NCBI GenBank assembly: GCA_041912595.1
Contig: JAYRMR010000010.1
Span: 1 to 64,000 of the forward strand
Origin: Roseateles_B sp041912595
GTDB lineage: Bacteria; Pseudomonadota; Gammaproteobacteria; Burkholderiales; Burkholderiaceae_C
Direction of reading: 5' to 3'
Length of the DNA stretch: 64,000 nt
Both the position numbers and the translations under genes were made by a program. Below, one piece after another: positions 39,690-48,113 of this stretch. Under the pieces are notes generated by a model. The model was given only the letters and a program-made list of their open reading frames with translations, had not been told where the DNA came from and ran no database searches. Numbering within the stretch: the first letter of the stretch is position 1; each line of letters starts with the position of its first letter.

Positions 39690-41129
39690 TCAGCGCGAGC
39701 GGCGGCGCACCACGCCGGCACCCAGCAGCATGGCGCTGAGGGCCAGGGCCAGCGAGGCGGGCTCGGGCACGGCCTTCAGGTCCTGGGGCACATAGGCCGA
39801 GCCCTTGAGATCGGCGTCGCTGATGCCGAAGACGTAGAAGTTGTTGCCCCCGGCCTCGTTCGGCAGGAAGTCGTTGTCATTGGCCACCCACAGCGTGTGC
39901 AGAAGCTGGCCCTTCCAGACCACGTCCTCGCCCCAGGCCAGGCCCTCGATCTTGGCCGGCACCGTCTCGGCGGTGAGGCCCACGCCCGCGCCGATCAAGG
40001 TCGCGGCCACGTCGAGGAACAGGCTCTTCTTGACGGCGAAGCTGCGCAGGTCCCCCTTCTTGCCGCTGATGTCGGCGGCGCCGGCGAGGTCGATCTTGAA
40101 CAGCTTCTTGGTCTTGGCCGCGCTGCCGTCGCCGAGGCCGGCGCCGTCCCGCTCGTCCAGGATGAACTCGTGGTCGTTGAGGGCCAGGATCTCGCTGACA
40201 CCGCTGCCATCGGTCAGCGGATAGGCGTACTGGCGCGTCACCCCGGTGGCGACGTCGATGGTGACGATGCGGATGACCTTATTGCTGTCCTGCAGCAGCG
40301 AGGCCTGCATCACGCCGACCAGCGTCTTGCCGTCGGGCGTGAGCGCCAGGCCTTCCATGCCCTTGTTGGCCACGCGGCCGCTGCTGTTGACCGGCTTGTC
40401 CTCGGCCGCCGTCGTGGTGCCCAGCACCTTCACGCCGAGCTCGGCCGGCAGCGCGTAGCTGCGCAGGCGCTGGCCCGTCGCGCGGTCGAACTGGTAGACG
40501 TAGGGGCCGTATTCATCGCTGATGAAGACCGAGCGGCCGTCGTTGGAGACGCGCGCGCCTTCCGGGTCGAGACGGGCGTTGTCCGGGTTCAGCGAGGACC
40601 GGGCCGGATCGAAGCCGTCCGAGCGGCCGGTGAAGTACTGGCGCGAGGCGGTGTTGAGCACCGGGGCACCGTTGGGCAGGCCGAAGGCGGTGCCGTTGCC
40701 ATAGCTGAGCGGCGTCGGGCTGGACAGCAGCGTGGTGCTCAGCAGCGTCGGCGTCAGCGTGAAGGGCAGCGAGCCACCGGCCGAGGCCGTGAGGTTCATC
40801 TGCACGGTGTGGAAGCGGCTGATGTAGGACGCGGTGTTGTCGACCGCCGGGTTATAGACGGTGGCGTTGGGACCGCGGTCCGGCAGCGCGAGAAAGGTGT
40901 TGCCGCCCGCCCAGGCCAGGGCCGAGCCCATGCCGCCGAGCACGTCGGCCGGCAGGCCGTTCTCCAGCGTGCCGGCGAGGCCGGACTTGTCGTGCGCCCC
41001 GTTCAGCGAACCGATGGCAAGCAGGGGGGCGGCGCTCGCCAGGCCGGAAAGCGCGAGGGCGAGGCTCAGCGTCAGGGCATGCAGACCCAAGCGGGGCAGC
41101 GAACGAGGAATGGGCAGGGGGCGGGACAT
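39690..41129 (-). CDS. Phytase-like esterase-domain protein with PEP-CTERM anchor
   Basis: A 479-residue exported protein with a signal peptide (about 1-33). The body is a beta-propeller-like phytase-like domain: DPEGARVSNDGRSVFISDEYGPYVYQFD, NKGMEGLALTPDGKTLVGVMQASL and IEGLAWGEDV are its hallmarks. The C-terminus VPEPASLALALSAMLLGAGVVRRRSR is a complete PEP-CTERM signal (VPEP, hydrophobic helix, basic tail), so the protein is processed by exosortase and tied to exopolysaccharide or the cell surface. No exosortase gene is in the window. Substrate unknown. Confidence 0.9.
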   Translation of the reverse strand: MSRPLPIPRSLPRLGLHALTLSLALALSGLASAAPLLAIGSLNGAHDKSGLAGTLENGLPADVLGGMGSALAWAGGNTFLALPDRGPNATVYNPAVDNTASYISRFHTVQMNLTASAGGSLPFTLTPTLLSTTLLSSPTPLSYGNGTAFGLPNGAPVLNTASRQYFTGRSDGFDPARSSLNPDNARLDPEGARVSNDGRSVFISDEYGPYVYQFDRATGQRLRSYALPAELGVKVLGTTTAAEDKPVNSSGRVANKGMEGLALTPDGKTLVGVMQASLLQDSNKVIRIVTIDVATGVTRQYAYPLTDGSGVSEILALNDHEFILDERDGAGLGDGSAAKTKKLFKIDLAGAADISGKKGDLRSFAVKKSLFLDVAATLIGAGVGLTAETVPAKIEGLAWGEDVVWKGQLLHTLWVANDNDFLPNEAGGNNFYVFGISDADLKGSAYVPQDLKAVPEPASLALALSAMLLGAGVVRRRSR

Positions 41130-41244
41130 GGCAGGACTCCAGGCAGGACCAGCCCGGCATCTTTCAGCGGTGCGATGACAGCCCCGTGAAGCCGGGGCCG
41201 CCCGGCCCCCCGCGTTTCCGGGACAGGGTCAACCCGCCCGGCGC

Positions 41245-41910
41245 TCAGCCGCCGAAGACCTTCTTCAGCAAGGCCGAGCCCGTGCCCACCGGGTCGCGGC
41301 GGATCTGCTTCTCTTCCTCGCCGATCATGAAGAAGAGTCCGTCCAGCGCGCGGCGGGTGACGTAGCCCTGGATGTTGGCATCGTCCTGCTTGACGAGGCC
41401 CAGGCCGGCGGCCTTGCCGGCGACGGCGTTGTACTTGTCGGCCAGCGCCTGCTTCTCCGTCGCACGGGTCACGATGGGCAGGAAGCGCTGCGTGAGCGGC
41501 TCGCGGGTCTTGGCAGCAAAGAACTGCGTGACCGAGTCCTCGCCACCCTTCACGATCTTCAGGGCGTCCTCCACGCTCATGTTCTTGGCCGCGTTGACGA
41601 GCAGCACGCGGGCCTCGGGCACGGCAGCCTCGGCGGCGCGGTTCATGGCGGTGAGCAGCTCGTCCAGCTTGTGGCCCTGGCCCGTGGCCTTGAGCAGGCG
41701 GGCGGCGCCCTTGACGGAATCGGGCAGCTCGATGCGGACGCGGTCGTCACCGAGGAAGCCGTCCCGGCGGCCCAGCTGCGCGACGGCGGCCTGGGCGCCC
41801 CGCTCCAGGGCGGCGCGGATGCCGCTGGCGGCTTCGCTTTCACCCAGGGCCCAGGCGGGCAGCGCGATCGACAGGGGCGTGGCAAGAAGGACGGTACGGC
41901 GGTTCAGCAT
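41245..41910 (-). CDS. DUF4197-family secreted protein
   Basis: A 221-residue exported protein (signal 1-21, LSIALPAWAL). After it, AASGIRAALERGAQAAVAQLGRRDGFLGDDRVRIELPDSVKGAARLLKATGQGHKLDELLTAMNRAAEAAVPEA and ALKIVKGGEDSVTQFF are diagnostic of DUF4197. The family is periplasmic and mostly helical, with unknown function. It starts 47 bp after the DUF5329 gene and is probably the last gene of the run from LysE to here. Confidence 0.88.
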   Translation of the reverse strand: MLNRRTVLLATPLSIALPAWALGESEAASGIRAALERGAQAAVAQLGRRDGFLGDDRVRIELPDSVKGAARLLKATGQGHKLDELLTAMNRAAEAAVPEARVLLVNAAKNMSVEDALKIVKGGEDSVTQFFAAKTREPLTQRFLPIVTRATEKQALADKYNAVAGKAAGLGLVKQDDANIQGYVTRRALDGLFFMIGEEEKQIRRDPVGTGSALLKKVFGG

Positions 41911-41953
41911 GGCGGGCTCCGGCGAAATGACGGCAAGGCGGGAATCAACGGAC

Positions 41954-41968
41954 GGGGTCAGGTCTTGC
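41954..41968 (-). repeat. Dispersed 14-bp motif, copy 4
   Basis: GGGGTCAGGTCTTGC on the plus strand, spanning the stop codon of the DUF5329 gene (stop 41958-41960). A 15-bp match to the copy at 50020. Confidence 0.6.
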
Positions 41969-42338
41969 CGGCGCGGAGCTTCGTCAGCTCCTGCGTCAGC
42001 CAGACCTTGCTCTCCACGGGCGCGGCGGCGGCACAGCGCACGAGGTAGGGCTTGCCGCTCATGCTGCTGCTGGTGGCGGCCTGCTGGATGAAGTCCTCGC
42101 TGCGCTTGAGCGCGGCGTCGTGGGACTCCAGGTAGTCGAGCTTCTTGAGCAGATGGCTGCGGGCCTCGGCGCCGCTGTACCAGCTGCCGTTGCGGTTGAA
42201 CTCGCAGCCGGAGTCCTGCAGGCGCTGCAGCAGGCCCTGGATCTCGGTCCGGACGGCGGGGGCGGTGGGCGCGGCGTGGGCGCTGCCCAGCAGGAGTGCC
42301 AGCACGGGGGCCAGGCGCAGGGAGGTGGCGATCTTCAT
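41958..42338 (-). CDS. DUF5329-type secreted protein
   Basis: A 126-residue exported protein (signal 1-22, ALLLGSAHAAP). The mature part, EIQGLLQRLQDSGCEFNRNGSWYSGAEARSHLLKKLDYL, then TSSSMSGKPYLVRC and WLTQELTKLR, fits DUF5329, with two cysteines that could form a disulfide. Function unknown. It lies 28 bp after yidD and 47 bp before DUF4197 on the same strand. Its last codons carry a copy of the dispersed 14-bp motif. Confidence 0.82.
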   Translation of the reverse strand: MKIATSLRLAPVLALLLGSAHAAPTAPAVRTEIQGLLQRLQDSGCEFNRNGSWYSGAEARSHLLKKLDYLESHDAALKRSEDFIQQAATSSSMSGKPYLVRCAAAAPVESKVWLTQELTKLRAGKT

Positions 42339-42366
42339 GCCGCGATCATCGCAAAAGCCGGGCCGC

Positions 42367-42768
42367 TCAGGAGAATCGGCCGCGGAACGTCTTCTTTCGG
42401 CGATCGCGACGAGACTTGCTCTCGAAGACGTCACAGGCATCACAGCAGTCGCAGGCGTCGCCGACATCGCAGGCATCGCCCAGGTCACAGCCGCCGGGGG
42501 CATCGCAGCCTCCACAGTCGCAGTCGCCCCGTTGCGCCGCCGGCAGTCGCCGCGCGGGATGCGCACGCGCATGCACGGCCGCACAGCGCGCCAGCCGTTC
42601 CCGCAGCAGGAAGAGGCCCACCCAGGCGCCTTTCCAGCGGATGGCCCGCCAGCCGAGGCCCGAGCAGCCGGCCCCGCCGCAATGCAGGCGGTAGGCGCAG
42701 CCATAGCCCTTCCGGGGCGAGAGATGACGCTGGTAGAGCGCGATGAGCGCGAGCAGCAGCCGGCGCAT
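42367..42768 (-). CDS. yidD: Membrane protein insertion efficiency factor YidD with cysteine-rich tail
   Basis: A 133-residue protein. The first 65 residues are a full YidD domain: LIALYQRHLSPRKGYGCAYRLH, GCSGLGWRAIRWKGAW and LFLLRERLARC. YidD assists YidC-dependent insertion of membrane proteins and normally lies between rnpA and yidC. Here it stands in an unrelated operon and has an added tail (about 80-133) with repeated CD/GDACD units, at least ten cysteines, and a basic end. Such extended YidD proteins with Cys-rich tails are known in beta-proteobacteria. The start lies 4 bp after the GNAT gene. Confidence 0.88.
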   Translation of the reverse strand: MRRLLLALIALYQRHLSPRKGYGCAYRLHCGGAGCSGLGWRAIRWKGAWVGLFLLRERLARCAAVHARAHPARRLPAAQRGDCDCGGCDAPGGCDLGDACDVGDACDCCDACDVFESKSRRDRRKKTFRGRFS

Positions 42769-42772
42769 GCGA

Positions 42773-43285
42773 TCAGGCCGCTGCGCCGCCGTCCAGGCGC
42801 TTGCTCAGGACCACGCTGCGGTAGACCTTGCCGGGCCACTGCACATGGGACACGGGTTCGTAGCCGAGGCTGCGGTACAGCGTGACGAGGTGCGTGGCCG
42901 GCTCGGCGGTGTCGAGGGCCAGCTCGCGGAAGCCGTTCGTGCGGGCCCAGTCCTCGCCCGCGGCCATGAGCGCCCGGCCCACGCCCTGGCCCTGGCGCGC
43001 GGGGTCGACCGCGAACTGATGCAGGGCCGCCACGCCGGGCCGCGTGAAGTAGGCGCAGTCGTTCTGCGCATAGGTGGGCTGCAGCAGCACGGTGCCGGCC
43101 AGCGCGCCCTGCACATGGGCCACGAGGCAGTGCCCGCCGGCGACGCGGCGGGCCGTGGTGGCCTCGTCCTGGTCCACGACGGTGTAGTTCAGCCCCAGGG
43201 CGCCGAGGCGGGCGTAGGCCTTGTGCAGCAGGGCGGTGAGTTCGGCGAGGGAATCGTCGGGACGCAGCGGACGGATCTCGAGCAT
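42773..43285 (-). CDS. GNAT-family N-acetyltransferase
   Basis: A 170-residue acetyltransferase. EIRPLRPDDSLAELTALLHKAYA starts the fold; FAVDPARQGQGVGRALMAAGEDWA is motif A (QGQGVG) and LYRSLGYEPVSHVQWPGKVYRSVVLSK closes the domain. It lies 13 bp after the LysE gene and 4 bp before yidD, so it is part of an operon-like run. Substrate unknown. Confidence 0.87.
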   Translation of the reverse strand: MLEIRPLRPDDSLAELTALLHKAYARLGALGLNYTVVDQDEATTARRVAGGHCLVAHVQGALAGTVLLQPTYAQNDCAYFTRPGVAALHQFAVDPARQGQGVGRALMAAGEDWARTNGFRELALDTAEPATHLVTLYRSLGYEPVSHVQWPGKVYRSVVLSKRLDGGAAA

Positions 43286-43298
43286 GGGCAGATTAGGG

Positions 43299-43928
43299 TC
43301 AGCGCTGCACCGTGGCCAGCCGCACGGCCAGCCCGGCGAAGACGAGTGCGGCGCAGCGGTTCAGGCCGCGCTGCAGGCCGGGCGAGCGGCGCAGGCGCTC
43401 CCCCAGCAGGCCGGCGGCCCAGGCGATGGCACCGAAGGAGATGAGCGTGGACAGGATGAAGACACCGCCCAGCACCGCCAGTTGCAGCGCCACCGGGCCG
43501 CGATCCGCCGCCACGAACTGGGGCAGCAGGGCGAAGAAGAAAAGCAGCACCTTCGGGTTGCTGAGGTTCATCACGATGCCGCGGCGGTACAGCGCGGCCA
43601 GCGGCTCGGCCGGGGCCTGCGAGGCGCCCGGCAAGGCGGTGGCCGGCGCGCGCCAGGCCCCGACGGCGAGGTAGAGCAGGTAGGCCGCGCCCGCGCCCTT
43701 CATCACCGTGAAGGCCAGCGGCGAGGCCGCCAGCAGCGCGGCCAGGCCCAGGGCGACGGCCGTCGTGTGGACCACGATGCCCGTGCACAGCCCGAGCACC
43801 ACGGCGATGCCGGCCCGGCGGCCCTGGGTGGCGGACTGCATCAGCACGAAGAGGTTGTCCGGGCCGGGCGTGAAGCCGAGCACCAGGGCGGTGCCGAGGA
43901 AGACGAGCAGGGTGTCGAGCGAGGGCAT
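43299..43928 (-). CDS. LysE/RhtB-family amino-acid exporter
   Basis: A 209-residue inner-membrane protein with about six helices. The N-terminal FLGTALVLGFTPGPDNLFVLMQSATQGRRAGIAVVLGLCTG (TPGP motif near 20) and NLSNPKVLLFFFALLPQF are typical of LysE/RhtB exporters of amino acids such as threonine, homoserine or leucine. It follows a GNAT gene by 12 bp and precedes another by 13 bp; acetyltransferase next to an amino-acid exporter is a frequent arrangement. Confidence 0.9.
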   Translation of the reverse strand: MPSLDTLLVFLGTALVLGFTPGPDNLFVLMQSATQGRRAGIAVVLGLCTGIVVHTTAVALGLAALLAASPLAFTVMKGAGAAYLLYLAVGAWRAPATALPGASQAPAEPLAALYRRGIVMNLSNPKVLLFFFALLPQFVAADRGPVALQLAVLGGVFILSTLISFGAIAWAAGLLGERLRRSPGLQRGLNRCAALVFAGLAVRLATVQR

Positions 43929-43940
43929 GGGCGGGCGGGG

Positions 43941-44495
43941 TCAGGTCGAGGACGCCGCATCATCGCACCCGCCGGCCGGCGGGCCGGGATGGCGCATGGG
44001 CTGGTAGGCCACGCCGTGCACGCGCTGCAGCTCGCCCTCGGGCACGAAGCCGAAGCGCGCATAGACGGGCTCGGCGTTGAGCGAGGCGTTGACGGTGAAG
44101 CCGCCCCGGTGGCCGGCGTCGATCGCGGCGTCGTGCATCGCCTGCCAGAGCCGCCGCGCCAGGCCGCGGCCCTGCCAGGCGGGGGCGACGAAGAGATGGA
44201 ACAGGTGGCTCATGTCCCGGCTGGCGATGAAGCCGGCCAGCGCGCCGCGCTCGTCGGCCAGCAGCCAGAAGCGGTAGCGGGGATCGGCGAGATAGCCCGC
44301 CTCGGCCGCGGCCGATACCGAGGCCAGGAAGGGCGCGGTGCCGGCGCCGTCCGGCGAGACGAAGAAGGCCGGGGCGAGCGAGGCGATGAGCGCGGCGATC
44401 GCCTCGGCGTCGCCCGCGCGGGCGGCGCGCAGCACGAGCGGCGCGGTGGCGTGCGGGGCGATGGCATGCAGGGCGGTCGGCGTGAGCGTCGTCAT
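43941..44495 (-). CDS. GNAT-family N-acetyltransferase
   Basis: A 184-residue acetyltransferase. LVLRAARAGDAEAIAALIASL opens the domain, LFVAPAWQGRGLARRLWQAMHDAAIDAG is motif A (QGRGLA) and VNASLNAEPVYARFGFVPEGE is motif B. It appears to head the run GNAT - LysE - GNAT - yidD - DUF5329 - DUF4197. It begins just beyond the terminator hairpin of the M13 peptidase gene (44555-44580), so its promoter must lie in the 60 bp there. Substrate unknown. Confidence 0.85.
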   Translation of the reverse strand: MTTLTPTALHAIAPHATAPLVLRAARAGDAEAIAALIASLAPAFFVSPDGAGTAPFLASVSAAAEAGYLADPRYRFWLLADERGALAGFIASRDMSHLFHLFVAPAWQGRGLARRLWQAMHDAAIDAGHRGGFTVNASLNAEPVYARFGFVPEGELQRVHGVAYQPMRHPGPPAGGCDDAASST

Positions 44496-44554
44496 GCCCG
44501 CAGCTTGCCAGAGCGCGCCCCGCGCCGACGCATGCCACCGGTCACGTCGCCATG

Positions 44555-44580
44555 AAAAAAGGGGCTGCCGCAGCAGCCCC
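44555..44580 (-). terminator. Rho-independent terminator of the M13 peptidase gene
   Basis: Read leftward: GGGGCTGC stem (44580-44573) pairing with 44568-44561 through a 4-nt loop, followed by six T (44560-44555). It lies 30 bp after the peptidase stop codon. Confidence 0.85.
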
Positions 44581-44609
44581 CTCGTGGCGCGGTCGAGCCG
44601 CCTGGCGGC

Positions 44610-46709
44610 TTACCAGACCTTGCAGCGCTCCGCCGCCGGCTTGACCATGGCCTGGCCGGGCTTGCAGGCGAAGGCCTTCTCGAACTCGGGCATGTTCACC
44701 GCCACGCCGTTGATGCGGTAGCGGCCCGGCGAGTGCGGGTCGGTGGCGGCATGCACGCGGGCGGCCTCGGGGCGGGTGTCGCTGCAGTCCCACTGCGCGA
44801 AGCCCACGAAGAAGCGCTGCTCGGGCGTCAGGCCGTCGGTGGCGGGCAGCGGCTTGCCCGCGATCTGCGTCTGCCAGGCGGCCCAGGCCAGCACCAGACC
44901 GCCGAGGTCGGCCAGGTCCTCGCCCAGCGTCAGCTTGCTGTTGATCTTGATGTCGTCGATGACCTTGTACTGGGCGTACTGCTTCGAGACGCAGGCGGCG
45001 CGCTGCTCGAAGGCCTTGGCGTCCTTCTTCGTCCACCAGTCCTTGAGATTGCCCTTGGCGTCGAACTGGCGGCCCTCGTCGTCGAAGCCATGCACCAGCT
45101 CGTGGCCGATGGTGCCGCCCGTGTTGCCGTAGTTGGGCGCGTCATCCATCTTCGCGTCGTACAGCGGCGGCTGCAGCACGCCGGCCGGGAAGTTGATGTC
45201 GTTCATCTGGGCGTTGTAGTAGGCGTTCACCGTCTGCGGCGTCATGCCCCACTCGCCGCGGTCCAGCGGCTGGCCGATCTTGGCCAGGTCGCGGTGGCGC
45301 TCGAAGGCCTGGCCGCGCATCACGTTGCCCACGAAGTCCCCGCGCAGCACGGTGAAGCGGCCGTAGTCACGCCACTGGTCGGGGTAGCCGACCTTGTTGA
45401 CGATGCTGTGCAGCTTCTCGAGAGCGCGCTTCTTGGTGTCCTCGCTCATCCAGGGCAGGGAACGGATGGACTTGCCCATCTCCACCTCGATCTGCTCGGT
45501 CATGCGCTGGGTGGCGGCCTTCAGCTCCGGGCTGAAGTTGCGGGCCACGAACTCCTGGCCCAGGGCCTCGCCCAGCTGGCCGTCGACCAGCGTCACGCAC
45601 TTCTTCCAACGGGCCTGCTGCTTGGGCACGCCATGCAGCGTGTTCGAGAAGAACGCGAAGTTCTCGTTCACGAAGTCCGGGCCGAGGTAGGGCGACATGC
45701 TGCTGGCCAGCTGCCAGCGCAGCATCGTGCGCAGGTCGGCCACCGAGAGGCGCTTCCACTGCTGGGCCAGGGCCATGTAGAAGGCCGGCTCGCTGACGTT
45801 GAACTCGTTCTGCGGGGCCAGGTCTTGCGCGCTCTGGTAGGCGGCGAAGTCGAAGTCGGGGATCAGCGCCTGCAGCTGCTTGCCATTGACGCGGTGGAAG
45901 CTCTTGTAGGGGTCGCGCTTGTCGACGACGCTCAGCGAGGCCTTGGCCAGCGCCGTCTCGACAGCCAGCACCAGGCGCGCCTGGGCGGCGGCCTGGGGTG
46001 CCGGATCGCCCAGCAGCTCAAAGGTGCGGGCCACGTGGGCCTGGAACTTCGCGCGCAGCTCGCGGCTCTTGGCGTCGGTCTTGAGGTAGTAGTCCCGCTC
46101 CGGCAGGCTGAGGCCACCGGTGCCGGCGAAGGCGATCTGGCGGGTGCTGTCGGCGAAGTCCTGGCCGGCGCCGAAGCTGAAGAAGAAGCGGCCGTTGTGC
46201 GTGTTCTGGTGCAGGGCGGCCAGCACGAAGGGCAGCTCGGACTTGTCCTTCAGCCCGTTGATGCGGTCCATCAGCGGCTTGAGCGCGGCCAGGCCCTTCT
46301 GGGCGACGGCGGTCTCGTCCATGCAGGCAGCGAAGTAGTCGCCGATCTTGGTCTGGGACTCCGTGCGGGTCTCCCCGGCGGCGGCGGGCTCGGCCAGCTT
46401 GGCGAGGATGCCCCACAGGTAGCGCTGGTTGTCGTTCGCGGCCTTGGCGTAGACGGACCAGCGGGCCTGGTCGTCCGGGATGGGGTTGTTCTTGTTCCAG
46501 CCGCCGCAGGCGTACTGGTACAGGTCCTCGCAGGGATCCGCGCTGCGGTCCATGGCCGAGAGGTCCAGGCTGGGCGTGTAGGGCAGGCGCTCCAGCGGCT
46601 GTTCGGCCGGCTTGGCCTCCTGGGCCTGAGCGAGGGTGGCGAACGCGAGCGCGGCGCCCAGGGCGCTCAGGCGCCAGGCGGACCGGGCGGTCTTGCGGGC
46701 AGTCTTCAT
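44610..46709 (-). CDS. Secreted M13-family zinc metallopeptidase (neprilysin/PepO-like)
   Basis: A 699-residue protein with a signal peptide (about 1-29, cleavage near AQAQE). The N-terminal peptidase M13 domain opens with DPCEDLYQYACGGWNKNNPIP. The catalytic part has the zinc site HELVH (536-540), with the third ligand in GEDLADLGG (E597), plus NAYYNAQMNDINFPAGVLQPP. It ends CKVW, the C-terminal CxxW of neprilysins. It degrades peptides in the periplasm or outside. The ATG at 46709 is chosen to give the signal peptide. A terminator follows. Confidence 0.95.
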   Translation of the reverse strand: MKTARKTARSAWRLSALGAALAFATLAQAQEAKPAEQPLERLPYTPSLDLSAMDRSADPCEDLYQYACGGWNKNNPIPDDQARWSVYAKAANDNQRYLWGILAKLAEPAAAGETRTESQTKIGDYFAACMDETAVAQKGLAALKPLMDRINGLKDKSELPFVLAALHQNTHNGRFFFSFGAGQDFADSTRQIAFAGTGGLSLPERDYYLKTDAKSRELRAKFQAHVARTFELLGDPAPQAAAQARLVLAVETALAKASLSVVDKRDPYKSFHRVNGKQLQALIPDFDFAAYQSAQDLAPQNEFNVSEPAFYMALAQQWKRLSVADLRTMLRWQLASSMSPYLGPDFVNENFAFFSNTLHGVPKQQARWKKCVTLVDGQLGEALGQEFVARNFSPELKAATQRMTEQIEVEMGKSIRSLPWMSEDTKKRALEKLHSIVNKVGYPDQWRDYGRFTVLRGDFVGNVMRGQAFERHRDLAKIGQPLDRGEWGMTPQTVNAYYNAQMNDINFPAGVLQPPLYDAKMDDAPNYGNTGGTIGHELVHGFDDEGRQFDAKGNLKDWWTKKDAKAFEQRAACVSKQYAQYKVIDDIKINSKLTLGEDLADLGGLVLAWAAWQTQIAGKPLPATDGLTPEQRFFVGFAQWDCSDTRPEAARVHAATDPHSPGRYRINGVAVNMPEFEKAFACKPGQAMVKPAAERCKVW

Positions 46710-46824
46710 GGTGGGGAAAGCGTGTCTTCGTGAAGGCACGGATTGTGGCGCCTGAGGCCCGCCCCTGCCGCTCGTCAGCCCCGGCCCGCGGGTCAGGCCT
46801 TTCCCTAGGCCCGGGCGGTGGCGC

Positions 46825-47946
46825 TCAGTCGGCCAGGGAGCGCTGGATCCCGAGCCGGCCCGCCTCCGCCCGCGCCAGGGCCTCCACGCAGTCCGCATCC
46901 AGGCGCCCGGCCTGCACGTCCTCGCGCAGGAGGGCCAGCGCGCGGGCGTCTGGCAGGGCGAGCTTGTACGGGCGCACCGTGGTCAGGGCGTCGTAGACAT
47001 CGGCCACGGCCACCACGCGGGAGACCACGGGGATGTCCGCCAGGCGCAGGCCCAGCGGGTAGCCCGAGCCGTCGCCGCGCTCGTGGTGGCCGCCGACGAC
47101 CTCCCGCATCACCCGCGCGGCCGGATCGCCTTGCAGGCCCAGGTCGTCGATCATGTGACTGACGAGGTCCAGGCCGATGTCAACGTGGCGCTTCATCGTC
47201 GCCCACTCGTCCGCATCGAGCGGGCCGGGCTTGAGCAGGATGCGGTCCGGGATGCCCACCTTGCCGATGTCGTGCAGCGGCGCGAAGAGGTGGATGTACT
47301 CGATCGTCTCGTCGCTCAGCCCGTGGCGCTCGGCCACGCCCTGGGCGATGAGGCGGGCGTAGGCCGCCATGCGTTCGAGGTGGCGCCCGGTCTCGACGTC
47401 GCGGATGCGGGCGAGGCCCGTGGCGATGTCCACCGCGCCCACCAGCGTGTTCACCGCGGCCAGGCGCAGCAGGTAGAGCTGCGAGACGATGTCCGCGAAG
47501 ACGTCCAGGAAGACCGTCACCTCCGGCTGGAAGACGTCCGGCTCCTTGGCGTCGAAGAAGAGGAAGGCCACGAGCGCGTCGCCGTGGAAGATGGGCAGGG
47601 TGTAGCTGCTGCGGTAGTCGCGCCCGCGCAGCCAGGCCGTGTGGACGCTGTCGACGGCGAAGGACTGGGCGAAGTCGGACACCACCCGTGCCTCGCGGGC
47701 GTCGCGCAGCTTCAGCAGCGAGGGCACCTCGTGCAGGCGTGCCTCGTAGCGCTGCAGGGCGACGCCGTCCTCGTTGCTGCTGGCGAAGGTGCGCAGGGTG
47801 TCGCTGACCGGGTCGTAGAGCGCCAGCGCCACGCGGCTGATCCGCGGGAAGCGGCTCTGGATGATGCCGTGCAGGCTGCGCAGGCGCCCGCCGAGGCCCG
47901 ATTTGCGGACCTCGATCTGCTGGAGATGCTGCAGCGGCTGGCTCAT
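46825..47946 (-). CDS. GAF and HD-GYP domain cyclic-di-GMP phosphodiesterase-type protein
   Basis: A 373-residue signalling protein. Residues 15-160 form a GAF-like sensor domain; the HD-GYP domain follows with HLERMAAYARLIA, HDIGKVGIPDRILLKPGPLDADEW (HD at 225-226) and HHERGDGSGYPLGL, the GYP signature. It probably cleaves cyclic di-GMP in response to a bound ligand. No receiver domain or membrane segment is present. The start at 47946 is chosen because GGAAGG lies 7 bp before it; ATGs at 47967 and 47952 are alternatives. Confidence 0.9.
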   Translation of the reverse strand: MSQPLQHLQQIEVRKSGLGGRLRSLHGIIQSRFPRISRVALALYDPVSDTLRTFASSNEDGVALQRYEARLHEVPSLLKLRDAREARVVSDFAQSFAVDSVHTAWLRGRDYRSSYTLPIFHGDALVAFLFFDAKEPDVFQPEVTVFLDVFADIVSQLYLLRLAAVNTLVGAVDIATGLARIRDVETGRHLERMAAYARLIAQGVAERHGLSDETIEYIHLFAPLHDIGKVGIPDRILLKPGPLDADEWATMKRHVDIGLDLVSHMIDDLGLQGDPAARVMREVVGGHHERGDGSGYPLGLRLADIPVVSRVVAVADVYDALTTVRPYKLALPDARALALLREDVQAGRLDADCVEALARAEAGRLGIQRSLAD

Positions 47947-48113
47947 GGGCATGCCTTCCGGTGCCATCGGAGCGCGGCACGTGTCGACCCATGCTAGCGG
48001 GCGAGCTTTCGCCGGCCTTGCAATCGCCCGGCCGCTTGCGCCAGATCAGGCGCGGACCGTGCATCCTTCTCGTTCTCCCGGGCCGCCGGGCCTTGCTGCA
48101 ACAATGCGGGCCC

